From: Carnobacterium divergens
GTDB taxonomy: Bacteria > Bacillota > Bacilli > Lactobacillales > Carnobacteriaceae
Reading direction: 5' to 3'
DNA: 38,488 bases
NCBI RefSeq assembly: GCF_900258435.1
Contig: NZ_LT992558.1
Location: forward strand, 177,681 to 216,168
In this document: positions 18,169 to 29,528 of the stretch, in pieces
How positions within the stretch are numbered: the first letter of the stretch is position 1
Layout of the letters: each line of letters starts with the position of its first letter
Made by a program: the position numbers and the translations under genes
The notes under the pieces: model-generated
The model's database searches: none
Seen by the model: the letters and a program-made list of their open reading frames with translations, nothing else
Told to the model about the DNA's origin: nothing

Positions 18169-19538
18169 CACACCTCCTGTCTTATATCAATAAAATGTCC
18201 GTGAATAGCAGCTGCAGCTGCCATAGCGGGACTCACCAAGTGTGTCCGAGCGCCTTTTCCTTGCCGCCCTTCAAAATTCCGATTCGAAGTTGATGCACAA
18301 TGTACCCCAGCAGGAACTTGATCTGGATTCATTCCTAAACACATGGAACATCCTGGCTCACGCCATTCAAAGCCAGCTTTTTTAAAAATTTGATCCAACC
18401 CTATTTTTTCAGCTGCTCTTTTTACTTGTCTCGATCCCGGTACAACCAAGGCTCGTATCTCCGCTTTCACCGTTTTTCCATCCACTAGTTTTGCGGCTTC
18501 TTTTAAGTCTGATAGCCTTCCATTTGTACACGACCCTATAAACACGTAACCTAAAGGGATGTCTTCTGCCTTTTGTCCTGGTTTTAACCCCATGTAATCG
18601 TACGCTCGTTCATGATTCATGGATTCACTTGCAGGAAAAGCCGTTCCAAAGGGCACACCCATTTCTGGATTCGTTCCCCATGTCACGTAGGGTGCTAATT
18701 CACTCACATCTAGCTGCAGTAATGTGTCAAAGTGTGCATCGGCATCCGTCGTTAACGTTTGCCAATCTGACACAGCTTTAGCAAAGTTTTTGGGTGCGTA
18801 GCTTCGACCTTCAAGATAATCAAATGTGGTTTGATCTGGCGCCATCATCCCCATTTTTGCGCCACCTTCAATGGCCATATTGCAAATCGTCATGCGTTCT
18901 TCCATGGTCATTCCACGAACCGTTTCGCCAAAGTACTCTACTGCATACCCCGTTCCAAAAGCAACCCCGTATGTTGCGATTAAATGAAGAATGATATCCT
19001 TTGCATAGACGCCTTTAGCCAATTTCCCCGTAATTTCAATGCCCATTGATTTAGGTTTTTGCTGCCAAATTGCTTGCGTAGCTAACACATGTTCCACTTC
19101 ACTACTTCCAATGCCAAAACCGATAGCACCAAAGGCTCCATGAGTTGCTGTATGAGAATCACCACACACGATTACCTTTCCTGGCTGTGTCAGACCCGTT
19201 TCTGGTCCAACCATATGCACAATCCCTTGATTTTCACTGCCGTTATCAGCCAACGTGATGCCAAATTCTCGACAATTATTTTGGAGGGCTTCAATTTGTT
19301 TCTTAGCAACTAAATCTTGGATATGATAAATATCCTCAGTGGGAACATTGTGATCCAATGTCCCATAGGTTTTATCTGGTCTTCTAACTCCTCGATTGGC
19401 CAAACGAAGACCTTCAAATCCTTGAGGAGACGTGACTTCATGAATTAAATGCAAATCAACATACAATAGTTGCGGCTCACCGATTTCTCCGTAAATCACA
19501 TGTCGATCCCATAGCTTATCAAATAAAGTTTTCCCCAT
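18168..19538 (-). CDS. leuC: 3-isopropylmalate dehydratase large subunit
   Basis: 456 residues, an aconitase-family enzyme with a 4Fe-4S cluster. The cluster Cys residues are in FIGSCTNGR and in CSMCLGMN near the C-terminus. Other signatures are [33 protein letters not shown] and [13 protein letters not shown]. The ATG at 19538 overlaps the leuB stop by one base. It forms a complex with the leuD product in Leu synthesis. Confidence 0.96.
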   Translation of the reverse strand: MGKTLFDKLWDRHVIYGEIGEPQLLYVDLHLIHEVTSPQGFEGLRLANRGVRRPDKTYGTLDHNVPTEDIYHIQDLVAKKQIEALQNNCREFGITLADNGSENQGIVHMVGPETGLTQPGKVIVCGDSHTATHGAFGAIGFGIGSSEVEHVLATQAIWQQKPKSMGIEITGKLAKGVYAKDIILHLIATYGVAFGTGYAVEYFGETVRGMTMEERMTICNMAIEGGAKMGMMAPDQTTFDYLEGRSYAPKNFAKAVSDWQTLTTDADAHFDTLLQLDVSELAPYVTWGTNPEMGVPFGTAFPASESMNHERAYDYMGLKPGQKAEDIPLGYVFIGSCTNGRLSDLKEAAKLVDGKTVKAEIRALVVPGSRQVKRAAEKIGLDQIFKKAGFEWREPGCSMCLGMNPDQVPAGVHCASTSNRNFEGRQGKGARTHLVSPAMAAAAAIHGHFIDIRQEV

Positions 19539-20596
19539 TAGTCGCTCCCTCCTTCACGAATTTTTTTACACAACTCTTTTGTAAAGTCAGTCGTTGTCGT
19601 ACTTCCCCCTAAATCAGCTGTTAGATAACCGTTCCGCATAATTTGGTCCGCTGCTAGTTCAATTGCATTTGCTTCCTCATGTAACCCAAAGCTTTGTCGC
19701 AACATTAAGGCGACAGATAAAATCATCGACATGGGATTGGCACAATTCTTTCCTGCAATATCTGGGGCTGACCCGTGGATTGGCTCGTACAAAGAAGGGC
19801 CTGATACACTATGGCTCGCTGAAGGCAACATACCTAACGATCCTGTTAAAACCGAGGCTTCGTCACTTAAAATATCTCCAAATAAGTTTTCCGTTACCAA
19901 CACATCAAATTCTGTAGGGCGTTGAATTAACAGCATGGAGGCAGCATCAACATATAAATGCTCCACCGTTACTTCTGGAAAATCAGTTCTTATTTCCTCC
20001 ACCGTCTGACGCCATAATTTACTGGTGGCTAGTACGTTTGCCTTATCTACCGAAGTGATTTTTTTCCGTCTTGTCATCGCCAGTTCAAAAGCGTAGCGGA
20101 CAATTCGATCAATCTCTTTTTTTGTATAGTGAAGCGTATCCACTGCATCAAATTCCCGAAGCTCCTTTGGCTCTCCAAAATACAAGCCCCCAGTTAATTC
20201 ACGAACTACCACAAAGTCGCTTCCTGTCACTATTTCTTCTTTTAACGGCGATAAATGAGCAATGCTGTTAGGAACTGTGATCGGGCGTAAATTTGCAAAT
20301 AAGCGCAGGTCTTTTCGTAATCGCAACAGACCCATTTCTGGCGTATTTTCTGAATTTTGCCATTGTTCGCCACCAATTGCTCCTAATAAAATCGCATCTG
20401 CTTGCTGACAAGCGGTTGCCGTTTCTGCTGGCAACGGATTTCCTTGTTCTTCAATGGCAATCCCTCCAAAGGGTTTTTCTTGAATTGTAAAACGGTGCTC
20501 AAATCGTTCGCCTATTTGGTTTAATACTTGCAAGCCACTCGCCATAAGCTCAGGACCAATACCGTCTCCTGACAAAGCTGTAATTTGGTATGCCAC
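19538..20596 (-). CDS. leuB: 3-isopropylmalate dehydrogenase
   Basis: 352 residues. It oxidises and decarboxylates 3-isopropylmalate to 2-oxoisocaproate with NAD. Family motifs are [12 protein letters not shown] at the N-terminus, [15 protein letters not shown] (catalytic Arg and Tyr), [31 protein letters not shown] and [13 protein letters not shown], the last marking NAD use. The start is GTG, overlapping the leuA stop by one base (TAGTG), with GGGGGA seven nt before. A weak start codon in a coupled position may tune its level to leuA. Confidence 0.95.
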   Translation of the reverse strand: MAYQITALSGDGIGPELMASGLQVLNQIGERFEHRFTIQEKPFGGIAIEEQGNPLPAETATACQQADAILLGAIGGEQWQNSENTPEMGLLRLRKDLRLFANLRPITVPNSIAHLSPLKEEIVTGSDFVVVRELTGGLYFGEPKELREFDAVDTLHYTKKEIDRIVRYAFELAMTRRKKITSVDKANVLATSKLWRQTVEEIRTDFPEVTVEHLYVDAASMLLIQRPTEFDVLVTENLFGDILSDEASVLTGSLGMLPSASHSVSGPSLYEPIHGSAPDIAGKNCANPMSMILSVALMLRQSFGLHEEANAIELAADQIMRNGYLTADLGGSTTTTDFTKELCKKIREGGSD

Positions 20597-22125
20597 TAAT
20601 TTATCCCCCTTTTTTCAGTTTGCTCTTTTACTTTGCTACATGCTTGTAGATACGCTTTTGCGGATGCATTCAACACATCGAAATCAATGCCTATTCCGTG
20701 ATACAGCTCTCCATTTTGTGCTTTGACTGCAACGTGCACTTCTGCCTGCGCATCTTTTCCATTAGTAATTGATTGAATTCGATAGTCTGTCAATTCCACT
20801 TCTTGACCCAATAAACGGCTAATCGTATTATAGATAGCCTCAATACTCCCAGATCCTGTAGCCGCATCTTCTAAGATGACCTTTTCATCAGTTACAATGG
20901 TTAAAACGGCTCCTTGAACGCCACCAGTAACGTACTGCAACTGCAAATGAGTCAGTTCATATTTAGCTGATTTTTCTACTTCTTGACTCAGCACAAGAGC
21001 GTGAAGATCCTCTTTGGTAATGTTCTTTTTCATGTCAGCTAATTGTTTAAAACGCTGAAAAACTTCTTTTTCTTCGGCTGTTTCTAAGTGATAACCAAGT
21101 TCTGCCAAACGCGTTAAGAATGCATGTCGGCCGGATAGTTTTCCAAGTGGCAAGCTATTCTTTTCTACGCCTACTAAAGAAGGTGTGATAATTTCATAGG
21201 TGTCAGGATTTTTCAAAACGCCATCTTGATGAATTCCTGACTCATGAGCATAGGCATTCCCTCCAACCACAGCTTTATTTTTAGGTACCATCATGCCGGA
21301 TAAACGGCTAACCAACTCACTGGTTCGTTTGGTTTCATTTAAAACAATCGGCGAGTCAGCTTGATAGTAGTCCTTTCGAATATGCAATGCTACAGCGACT
21401 TCTTCTAAAGAGGTATTGCCTGCACGTTCTCCAATTCCATTGACAGTTCCCTCGACACGCCTTGCACCATTTTCAATTGCGGCGAGCGCATTGGCAACAG
21501 ACATTCCTAAATCGTCGTGACAGTGGGTTGAAAAAATCACGTCATCGAATTGAGGAATCTGCTCTTTTAAATGACGAAAAAGAGCGCCAAATTCAGTCGG
21601 ATTGGTATAACCTACCGTATCAGGAATATTAATAACCGTTGCCCCAGCATCAATCGCCGTTTGAACTGCTTGGACTAAAAAGCCCCATTCCGTTCGAGTG
21701 GCGTCTTCTGGAGAAAACTGTACAACGTCAAAACGTTCTTTTGCGTAGCGAACGTGCTCTTGAATCCTTTCTAAAACTTCTGTTTGAGTCATTTTCAACT
21801 TATATTTTAAATGAATGTCACTGGTAGCTAAAAAGATATGTATTTGTGAAGAAAAAGCTTCTTTAAGAGCTTCGTAGGCACAATCAATATCTTCCTTGAC
21901 GCAACGAGCTAGTCCACAAACAGTCGCTTTTTTTAAAGCTCTAGCAATTGCTTGTACGGATTCAAAATCACCCTTTGACGCAATTGGGAATCCTGCTTCA
22001 ATCACATTTACGCCCCATTTTTCAAGTTGTTTTGCAATTTGAACTTTTTCGTTTTGGTCAAAATGAACACCTGGCGTTTGTTCGCCATCTCGCAAAGTCG
22101 TATCAAAAAATTGAATCTCTGTCAT
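20596..22125 (-). CDS. leuA: 2-isopropylmalate synthase
   Basis: 509 residues. It condenses acetyl-CoA with 2-oxoisovalerate, the committed Leu step. The catalytic barrel opens [14 protein letters not shown], and [14 protein letters not shown] and [15 protein letters not shown] give the metal and substrate sites. The C-terminal region (about 390-509) is the LeuA allosteric domain for Leu feedback, with [10 protein letters not shown] start at ATG 22125, which has GGAGGA before it; the ATG at 22143 is immediately upstream of that site and adds only MEEELE. A hairpin fills the 75-nt gap to ilvC. Confidence 0.95.
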   Translation of the reverse strand: MTEIQFFDTTLRDGEQTPGVHFDQNEKVQIAKQLEKWGVNVIEAGFPIASKGDFESVQAIARALKKATVCGLARCVKEDIDCAYEALKEAFSSQIHIFLATSDIHLKYKLKMTQTEVLERIQEHVRYAKERFDVVQFSPEDATRTEWGFLVQAVQTAIDAGATVINIPDTVGYTNPTEFGALFRHLKEQIPQFDDVIFSTHCHDDLGMSVANALAAIENGARRVEGTVNGIGERAGNTSLEEVAVALHIRKDYYQADSPIVLNETKRTSELVSRLSGMMVPKNKAVVGGNAYAHESGIHQDGVLKNPDTYEIITPSLVGVEKNSLPLGKLSGRHAFLTRLAELGYHLETAEEKEVFQRFKQLADMKKNITKEDLHALVLSQEVEKSAKYELTHLQLQYVTGGVQGAVLTIVTDEKVILEDAATGSGSIEAIYNTISRLLGQEVELTDYRIQSITNGKDAQAEVHVAVKAQNGELYHGIGIDFDVLNASAKAYLQACSKVKEQTEKRGIN

Positions 22126-22159
22126 TTCCAATTCCTCCTCCATTGTTTTTATAAAGGAA

Positions 22160-22188
22160 CACCCTTCTTCCTTAATGAAAGAAAGGTG
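22160..22188 (-). other. Intercistronic hairpin between ilvC and leuA
   Basis: On the minus strand a 12-bp stem (22177-22188 with 22160-22171) includes two G-U pairs and has a 5-nt loop. No U run follows, so it is more likely a processing or mRNA-stability element than a terminator. Confidence 0.5.
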
Positions 22189-22200
22189 CTACTATTTAGT

Positions 22201-23223
<1,023 letters not shown>

Positions 23224-23236
23224 TTATTGGGTAGTG

Positions 23237-23734
23237 CTATAATTCCTGATTGTTTTTAGAGCTTCGCGTAAAGCCGGCCACTCCTGTTCGTGCAATTTGT
23301 TCAATGCCGTAGGGAGTAATCAGTTCAATGAAAGCTTCTATTTTTTCACTTGTTCCTGCTAATTGAATGACGATGTTTTCTGTTCCAACATCAATCACGG
23401 TTCCACGGAAGGGTTCCATCAATGCGTTGATTTCAGCTCGTTTGTTGAGTGGAGCGGTCACTTTCAATAAAACCAATTCCCGCTCAACATGAGAACAATC
23501 CGTAATATCTTTGACCTTTAAAACATCAATTTGTTTCTTAAGTTGTTGAACCACTTGTCTAGCATCTTCCTCCGTTGGAATCGCTGCGACAATGGTGATT
23601 CTTGAAATACCTGCTTCAATCGTTTTTCCAACAGCGATGCTTAATACATTGTATTGCCTTCTAGCAAAGACACCTGTAAAGCGATTCATCACTCCGGTCA
23701 TATCTTTAACTGTGGCTGTAATCAATCGTCGCAT
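23237..23734 (-). CDS. ilvN: Acetolactate synthase small (regulatory) subunit
   Basis: 165 residues. It has an N-terminal ACT domain (RLITATVKDMTGVMNRFTGVFARRQYNV) that binds Val for feedback, and a C-terminal ALS_ss_C domain ending in GVAGFTRS. It abuts the ilvB stop with no gap, so the two subunits are probably coupled in translation. The size matches the IlvH/IlvN family. Confidence 0.95.
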   Translation of the reverse strand: MRRLITATVKDMTGVMNRFTGVFARRQYNVLSIAVGKTIEAGISRITIVAAIPTEEDARQVVQQLKKQIDVLKVKDITDCSHVERELVLLKVTAPLNKRAEINALMEPFRGTVIDVGTENIVIQLAGTSEKIEAFIELITPYGIEQIARTGVAGFTRSSKNNQEL

Positions 23735-25429
23735 TTACTCCACTCCTTCCATGCAATGATTGGGTTGACCTGCTGCGACCATTGGCAAAACCAACTCGTT
23801 GCTGTCTACAATAATATCGATGACCGCAGGACCCACTTCATTAAAGATAGCCTTCAAATCTGCTTCTAAGCTTGTAGGATCCGTTAGCTGAATTCCTTTA
23901 ATCCCATAGGCGTCTGCTAGTTTTACAAAATTGGGTTGACTATTAAATATCGAATGAGAAAAGCGTTCGCCATGAAATTTTTCTTGCCATTGTTTCACCA
24001 TTCCTAAAACGCCATTGTTTAAAATAATAAATTTAACATTTAACTGATAGTCGTTTAAAATAGCCAGTTCTTGATTGGTCATTTGAAACCCTCCATCGCC
24101 TACAAAGCAGACGACTAATTTTTCTGGATAGGCAAACTGTGCGCCAATTGCAGCTGGAATTCCAAAACCCATCGTACCTAATCCACCACTTGTGACCAAT
24201 TGATAACGTTCTTTAAATGGATAAAATTGTGCAACCCACATTTGATGTTGCCCTACATCAGTTGTAACGATTGCTTCACCATTTGTTATTTCTCCAATTA
24301 ATTCAATCGCTTTTTGAGGTTTGATAATCTCAGTCGAATCTGTGTATTTATAAGGATAGTTTGTTTTTCTTAATTGACTTGTTCGAAGCCATTCTGCTTG
24401 AGGAAAAAGTGGTTCCTTCTGTATCGTTAGCAATTGAGTTAAGACTTCTTGACAATCACCATGAATCGGAACATCTGTCTGAATGACTTTTCCCAGTTCA
24501 GCTGGATCAATATCAACATGAACAATTGCAGCATTAGGTGCAAATTCAGTTGGCTTCGTTGCTAAACGATCGTCAAAGCGGGCCCCAAAATTAAGCAACA
24601 CATCGCATTCAGACAACGCCATATTAGCTGCATAAGAACCATGCATACCGCCCATTCCTAAAAATAATGGATCGTTATGGGGGATACTTCCTAGTCCTAA
24701 TAAACTTGTTAAAACAGGGATTTGATGATACTGACTAAACTCTTGCAACGCCTCTACTGCTCCACTATGATGTATGCCAGCTCCAGCTAAAATCAAAGGT
24801 TTCTTCGCTTTTTTTAACAACTGGAACACTCGGCTTAGTTGATCCTCGTCAAAAGTAGATTCTGGATGATAACCTGGCAACTCTATGTCAATGGGATGAA
24901 CGGTGGCTGTTGTTAAGATTCCAATATCCTTAGGAATGTCGATGACTACCGGACCTTTGCGACCGGTTGAAGCGATATAAAAAGCTTCATTGACAATTCT
25001 TGGCAATTCTTTTACATCGCGAATTTGATAGTTGTATTTAGTAATTGGTGTCGTTAAACCAATCATATCTGCTTCTTGAAAGGCATCTTTTCCAATTCCC
25101 GGTTGATGAACTTGCCCTGTAAAGACAACTAAAGGAATCGAATCGCTCATTGCATCTGCAATTCCTGTCAAAGCATTCGTCGCTCCCGGACCACTCGTAA
25201 CTACTACCACTCCAGGCTTTCCAGTTACACGTGCATAGCCTTCTGCTGCATGAACTGCACCTTGCTCATGTCTGGTTAGGATATGGGGAATGTTACTTTT
25301 ATAAAATTCATCGTAGAGAGGCAAAACGGCGCCGCCAGGATAACCAAAAATCAAATCTACGTGCTGGTGTTCTAAAGCCTCTACTAAAAGTTTTGCACCA
25401 CTTTTCATTGCTTGTTTAGTCGATTTCAT
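23735..25429 (-). CDS. ilvB: Acetolactate synthase large (catalytic) subunit
   Basis: 564 residues from ATG 25429. It is a thiamine-diphosphate enzyme that makes acetolactate from two pyruvates or acetohydroxybutyrate from pyruvate and 2-oxobutyrate. FGYPGGAVLPLYDEF, the catalytic Glu in RHEQGAVHAAEGYAR, the FAD-region motif GARFDDR and the ThDP motif GDGGFQMTNQELA ending in LNN are all present. The FAD-binding region and partner IlvN mark it as the anabolic enzyme, not the catabolic AlsS. The GTG at 25438 is a possible alternative start, but the AGGAGAGG spacing favours the ATG. It lies 16 nt after ilvD. Confidence 0.95.
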   Translation of the reverse strand: MKSTKQAMKSGAKLLVEALEHQHVDLIFGYPGGAVLPLYDEFYKSNIPHILTRHEQGAVHAAEGYARVTGKPGVVVVTSGPGATNALTGIADAMSDSIPLVVFTGQVHQPGIGKDAFQEADMIGLTTPITKYNYQIRDVKELPRIVNEAFYIASTGRKGPVVIDIPKDIGILTTATVHPIDIELPGYHPESTFDEDQLSRVFQLLKKAKKPLILAGAGIHHSGAVEALQEFSQYHQIPVLTSLLGLGSIPHNDPLFLGMGGMHGSYAANMALSECDVLLNFGARFDDRLATKPTEFAPNAAIVHVDIDPAELGKVIQTDVPIHGDCQEVLTQLLTIQKEPLFPQAEWLRTSQLRKTNYPYKYTDSTEIIKPQKAIELIGEITNGEAIVTTDVGQHQMWVAQFYPFKERYQLVTSGGLGTMGFGIPAAIGAQFAYPEKLVVCFVGDGGFQMTNQELAILNDYQLNVKFIILNNGVLGMVKQWQEKFHGERFSHSIFNSQPNFVKLADAYGIKGIQLTDPTSLEADLKAIFNEVGPAVIDIIVDSNELVLPMVAAGQPNHCMEGVE

Positions 25430-25445
25430 TGGATTCACCTCTCCT

Positions 25446-27137
25446 TTAATCTAATAAGTCATCTGGGATTTTTAATACCCCACCGGTATGAGCAGAAGTG
25501 ACTAAAGCCGTATATCTTGCTAAATAGCCGGTTGTTACTTTTGCCTTAAACTTTGGTACTCGTTTTTTTCGTTGTTCTAGCTCTTCATCTGAAACCGCCA
25601 TATCAATTTTACGTTGAACTAAATCAATGATAATTTCATCGCCATCTTCAATTAAGCTAATTGGTCCACCTGCTGCTGCTTCTGGCGAGATATGTCCAAC
25701 CGCAATTCCTCTTGTTGCTCCTGAAAAACGACCATCTGTAATGAGAGCGACCTCTTTTCCTAAGCCACGCCCAACAATAGATGAGGTAGGCGCCAGCATT
25801 TCTGGCATACCAGGGCCACCTTTTGGTCCTTCATAACGAATCACCACTACATGTCCTCGTGTAACCCGGTGATCGTCAATAGCTGCCACTGCTTCATCAT
25901 GAGTGGAAAAACAAATGGCTTTTCCCTTAAAAATTTTGATAGAAGGATCAACGCCACCTACCTTGATAGTTGCGCCTTTTGGAGCAATATTGCCAAATAA
26001 CATGGACAACCCGCCAACTGGACTGTAAGGATTTTCCTTTGGATGAATAACCTCCGTATTTAAAATCTTAGCGTTCGCTGCATTTTCTCGAAGTGTTTTT
26101 CCTGTTACTGTTATTCGATCGGGATGAATAGCCGTTTCTAAATCAATTAGCTCTTTGATAATCGCAGGTACGCCACCCGCTTCATGGACATCGTGCATTG
26201 AATAAGCTGAAGAGGGAGCGATTTTGGATAAATAAGGAACACGAGCTGCGATTTCATTGATTCGCTCTAATTCATAGTCGATTTCTGCTTCATTGGCTAA
26301 GGCTAACGTGTGTAAAACAGTATTAGTTGAGCCTCCCATTGCCATGTCTAAAGCAAAGGCGTCATCAATGGCGTCTTTTGTAATGATGTCTCTTGGTTTG
26401 ATATTATTTTTCACTAAATCCATCAAATGAAAAGCCGATTGCCTCACCAGCTCACGACGCTCATCTGAAATGGCTAAGGCTGTTCCGTTAAATGGAACCG
26501 CCATCCCAAGAATTTCCATCAGACAATTCATTGAATTAGCCGTAAACATTCCCGCACAAGAGCCACAAGTTGGACAAGCATTTGCCTCCATATCTAGAAA
26601 TTCTTCTTTCGACATTTTGCCTTCTTTAAAGGTTCCTACCGCTTCAAAGACAGAAGAGAGTGTCAATGCTTTACCAGTTGCAGAAAGCCCTGCTTTCATG
26701 GGACCTCCTGAACAAAAAATAGCTGGCACGTTCGTTCGAACAGCTGCTAATAGCATACCTGGCGTAATCTTGTCACAGTTTGGTATGTAAAAGACACCAT
26801 CAAACCAATGGGCATTAATAACTGTTTCTGCAGCATCGGCAATAATTTCACGGCTGGGTAAGGAGTAACGCATCCCAATATGTCCCATCGCAATCCCATC
26901 GTCTACTCCAATCGTATTGAATTCAAAAGGAATTCCTCCTGCTTCACGAATGGCTTCCTTTGCCAAATCGGCTAGTTCTCTTAAATGAACATGACCTGGA
27001 ACAATATCGATATAAGAATTACAAATTGCGATGAACGGTTTGTCCATATCCCCCGAACTTCTTATTTGACCTGTTGCATGCAATAAACTTCTTGCTGGAG
27101 CTTGCTCCACTCCTTTTTTAATCGTATCACTGCGCAT
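25446..27137 (-). CDS. ilvD: Dihydroxy-acid dehydratase
   Basis: 563 residues. It dehydrates dihydroxyisovalerate and dihydroxymethylvalerate to the 2-oxo acids and needs an iron-sulfur cluster. Cluster Cys residues are in [12 protein letters not shown] and [28 protein letters not shown] and the C-terminal GRFSGATRG confirm the family. I start at ATG 27137, with AAGGAGTGGTAAGG upstream. It is the first structural gene of the operon, 25 nt after the attenuator U run. Confidence 0.96.
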   Translation of the reverse strand: MRSDTIKKGVEQAPARSLLHATGQIRSSGDMDKPFIAICNSYIDIVPGHVHLRELADLAKEAIREAGGIPFEFNTIGVDDGIAMGHIGMRYSLPSREIIADAAETVINAHWFDGVFYIPNCDKITPGMLLAAVRTNVPAIFCSGGPMKAGLSATGKALTLSSVFEAVGTFKEGKMSKEEFLDMEANACPTCGSCAGMFTANSMNCLMEILGMAVPFNGTALAISDERRELVRQSAFHLMDLVKNNIKPRDIITKDAIDDAFALDMAMGGSTNTVLHTLALANEAEIDYELERINEIAARVPYLSKIAPSSAYSMHDVHEAGGVPAIIKELIDLETAIHPDRITVTGKTLRENAANAKILNTEVIHPKENPYSPVGGLSMLFGNIAPKGATIKVGGVDPSIKIFKGKAICFSTHDEAVAAIDDHRVTRGHVVVIRYEGPKGGPGMPEMLAPTSSIVGRGLGKEVALITDGRFSGATRGIAVGHISPEAAAGGPISLIEDGDEIIIDLVQRKIDMAVSDEELEQRKKRVPKFKAKVTTGYLARYTALVTSAHTGGVLKIPDDLLD

Positions 27138-27162
27138 CCTTACCACTCCTTTTCTTTAAAAT

Positions 27163-27199
27163 AAAAAAGCATCCCTATACATAAAGTAGGGATGCTTTT
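27163..27199 (-). terminator. Attenuator terminator before ilvD
   Basis: On the minus strand a stem of about 13 bp (27187-27199 with 27165-27177; core AGCATCCCTA) has a 9-nt loop and leads into a U run. It lies between the promoter and ilvD and is therefore conditional. Confidence 0.88.
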
Positions 27200-27268
27200 A
27201 GCGAAGAATCCCGTTTAGCAATCACAAACAGGACTCAAACTACTGATTTTTCAGTGTTCAAAGCCCTT

Positions 27269-27346
27269 CTAAAGTAATAAAATTGTAATGACTGAATGGA
27301 ACATTGGCGTTGTTTGGTTAGCTTTAGTTGTTTGAGTCATCATCAT
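27269..27346 (-). CDS. Leader peptide of the ilv-leu operon (25 residues)
   Basis: The peptide starts MMMTQTTK and ends SVITILLL, so six of its last seven residues are Val, Ile or Leu. AAAGGAG lies six nt before the first of three consecutive ATG codons. The TAG at 27269-27271 falls two bases before segment a of the attenuator. This is a textbook attenuation leader for branched-chain amino acids. Confidence 0.85.
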   Translation of the reverse strand: MMMTQTTKANQTTPMFHSVITILLL

Positions 27347-27393
27347 TGTATTCTCCTTTTCGTTTGGGTTCTTCATTTATTTTAATTTAATTT

Positions 27394-27423
27394 TAATCTA
27401 ATTCTTATTTACTAATCTAATTC
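27394..27423. repeat. Two direct repeats at the ilv promoter, possible operator
   Basis: The 11-mer TAATCTAATTC occurs at 27394-27404 and 27413-27423, 19 bp apart, or nearly two helical turns. The second copy covers the proposed -10 and the first covers the early transcribed region. It does not match the CodY consensus. It may be an operator or just AT-rich sequence. Confidence 0.35.
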
Positions 27424-27442
27424 TAATCAAGAGAAATGTCAA
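27414..27442 (-). promoter_or_regulatory. Promoter of the ilv-leu operon
   Basis: TTGACA (27437-27442 on the minus strand), a 17-nt spacer and TAGATT (27414-27419). It lies about 68 nt before the leader peptide start. Confidence 0.7.
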
Positions 27443-27539
27443 GCATTATTTTTTGTTTTTAGACTATTATTTAATAAAAAAACACTTTTTAATTAAACAT
27501 TTAGTATATTCACTTTATCTATCACTCTTATAGATCCAA

Positions 27540-27577
27540 AAAAACCAGAAAAATAACAAGATATTTTTCTGGTTTTT
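27540..27577 (-). terminator. Terminator at the end of the Tad-like locus
   Basis: A 15-bp perfect stem (27563-27577 with 27540-27554) ends in a T run on the minus strand. It begins two bases after the stop of the FHA protein gene and separates the locus from the ilv promoter. Confidence 0.88.
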
Positions 27578-27579
27578 AC

Positions 27580-29505
27580 TTATGAATAGACTTGAATTTC
27601 TTTTAAGATGTAGCTTATCGATTTGAGTTCAATTTGATCTAACTCTTTGATTTCATACATTTCGTAAGGCTGTAATCTGAATCCGTTTAAAAAAGTGCCT
27701 TGTTTTGAGTTTAGATCACGAATCATTGCTGTACCATCGATATAAAATAACTCAAAATGGATTCTAGAAGTACCTTTACTCGTTTCAATACAATCCACTC
27801 TTTTTTCATTTCGTCCAACCAAAACGTGTTTTTTGTGAATAGCAATTTCTTTAAGGTTATCCCCGTTTTCGGACCTTGTTAATTTTAATAACGGCTCAGT
27901 ATTTTCATTGGACCATTTATTTTTTAAAATAGTTGAAATTGTCGTTTCTATTTTAGAATCTGTTTGAATTTTTTTAGGAGTTCCTACTTTCTCTTCAGTA
28001 TTCCTCTGTTTTTCAAGCCGTTCTTGTTCTATTTCATTTTGTATTTTTGCCGTAATTTCAGCTTTAAGCTCTTCACGTAATTTTTCTCTTAGTTGCTCGT
28101 GTTCATCAAGAGATAACGTAACTTTTTCGGTTTTAGCTTCAACTATATGCTCTTTTTCATCTATTTTATTTTCTACTTGAGTAGAAATCGTTTCGTTGGT
28201 TTGCTCATTGGAATCAGGCAATTCAGGATTTAATAAATCTGCTAATTTTTTCTTTGGTTCGCTTGTAGATACATGTTTATTTTTCATAAATGATTTCCCA
28301 GTTTTGTGTGCTTCTACTTCAGGAAAGGCACTTTGTCTTGTTAATTTTCTGATATAGAAAAATGCTGTTGCTAATACGAGTAAAATTAAACAGCCTCGTA
28401 GGGCCACATCTTGAATGAGTTGCTGGATTGCTACTATTGCCAATAACGCAATGGCAACAACAGCAATTTTATTACGCTTTATTTTTCTAACTGCCAATTC
28501 ATTCTCAACTGTAAGTGGATCTGTTATTTTTTGATTTTTGTTAACCAATTCAGGGAATTCTTGATAGAAGGCTGTTCTTTTTTTATGGACATAATTTAAT
28601 ACTAACGTTCCAATTAAGAAGGCTACCGCAGCGGTCACAAATGGATCGGGGACAAGTTGGTAAATTACAAAACTTGTCAGAAATCCTAAGACAACTAGCA
28701 CAATACTATCCTTTTTCAACTTTTCTTTAGCTATTTTTTGGTCGTCTGACATCGTAACCACTTCTTTTTTTGAAGTGTCATTATGTTTATGAACCATTCC
28801 TATTTGATTAAAGAATTTTTTTAATGGACTTTCAATAGGTTCTTGTGTGCTATTCGTTGTTTTTTTTATATTAGATAGTGGTTTTTTAGCCACTTGTATC
28901 CTATTTTCTTCTTCAAACACTGGTAAATTGCGGCTTTGACGATAAAGCATTTTTCCAAAACCCTCTACTGAAAAATAACTTTCATTTAAATATTGAATTA
29001 AGTCTTCTACATCATTTTCTAATTCTATTTCTGGATCCATTTTTTCTAACAACGCTTTTGTTAATTGTTGAAGTTCTTCTTCGATACTTTTTTCAAAAAA
29101 TGTATCTTCCAGCGGTAAATAGATTAGTTCTATTTTAGTTATAAACTGTTCGTAATAAAGTTCATCCATTCTTATGCGGTAATGGTTACGGCTCAACATA
29201 AATTCATCAGCCGTTTCAAGTTTTCTAACAATCCCTAATAAAATAGCGTATACTTCTTCTACTGCCAAACAGCGGTTGATTGACAAAGAATCAACCAATT
29301 TTTTTTTCCCTTCAATATCAAACGATACGGTTATGGTTTGATCAATCTGTTGAATTTGAATTGGAACAAGTTGCTGAATTCGATTGTTGACAACCATCTT
29401 TTTTTCAACTGCCACAAAATCAGCTTTGTTAAAGGGGTCTCCTGATGACTTCGTATAGACTAGTTTTTTTCCATTGAATTGTTGTACTTCTTTGATGAGG
29501 TGCAT
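27580..29505 (-). CDS. FHA-domain membrane protein (DUF6382-like N-terminus)
   Basis: 641 residues. The N-terminal 200 residues resemble the DUF6382 region found with FHA domains in Firmicutes Tad-like loci. Four membrane helices in two pairs follow (about 270-310 and 350-392). A charged, coiled-coil Glu/Lys stretch spans about 425-515. A C-terminal FHA domain (about 560-632) has LVGRNEKRVD, SRIHFEL and GTFLNG, the conserved Gly-Arg, Ser-x-x-His and Asn-Gly of phosphothreonine recognition. It probably ties a Ser/Thr kinase signal to pilus-like assembly, but no kinase is in the window. It ends the operon. It takes the place held by the DUF5702-like gene in the second, upstream gene set. Confidence 0.82.
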   Translation of the reverse strand: MHLIKEVQQFNGKKLVYTKSSGDPFNKADFVAVEKKMVVNNRIQQLVPIQIQQIDQTITVSFDIEGKKKLVDSLSINRCLAVEEVYAILLGIVRKLETADEFMLSRNHYRIRMDELYYEQFITKIELIYLPLEDTFFEKSIEEELQQLTKALLEKMDPEIELENDVEDLIQYLNESYFSVEGFGKMLYRQSRNLPVFEEENRIQVAKKPLSNIKKTTNSTQEPIESPLKKFFNQIGMVHKHNDTSKKEVVTMSDDQKIAKEKLKKDSIVLVVLGFLTSFVIYQLVPDPFVTAAVAFLIGTLVLNYVHKKRTAFYQEFPELVNKNQKITDPLTVENELAVRKIKRNKIAVVAIALLAIVAIQQLIQDVALRGCLILLVLATAFFYIRKLTRQSAFPEVEAHKTGKSFMKNKHVSTSEPKKKLADLLNPELPDSNEQTNETISTQVENKIDEKEHIVEAKTEKVTLSLDEHEQLREKLREELKAEITAKIQNEIEQERLEKQRNTEEKVGTPKKIQTDSKIETTISTILKNKWSNENTEPLLKLTRSENGDNLKEIAIHKKHVLVGRNEKRVDCIETSKGTSRIHFELFYIDGTAMIRDLNSKQGTFLNGFRLQPYEMYEIKELDQIELKSISYILKEIQVYS

Positions 29506-29528
29506 TTTTCATTCTCCTTTTTCTAACT

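Larger units (their letters stand above)
27138..27346 (-). promoter_or_regulatory. Branched-chain attenuator leader of the ilv-leu operon
   Basis: After the leader peptide the transcript holds four segments that can pair in a relay. Segment a (27261-27266, GGGCTT) can pair with part of b. Segment b (27226-27236) pairs over 11 bp, two of them G-U, with c (27206-27216). Segment c (27204-27212) can instead pair with d, the 5' arm of the terminator (27187-27199). Segment d pairs with e (27165-27177) to terminate. A ribosome at the leader stop codon would cover a, letting b-c and d-e form. A ribosome stalled at the Val or Ile codons would leave a free and lead to read-through. Comparable ilv leader attenuation is known in Lactococcus lactis. 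Confidence 0.78.
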
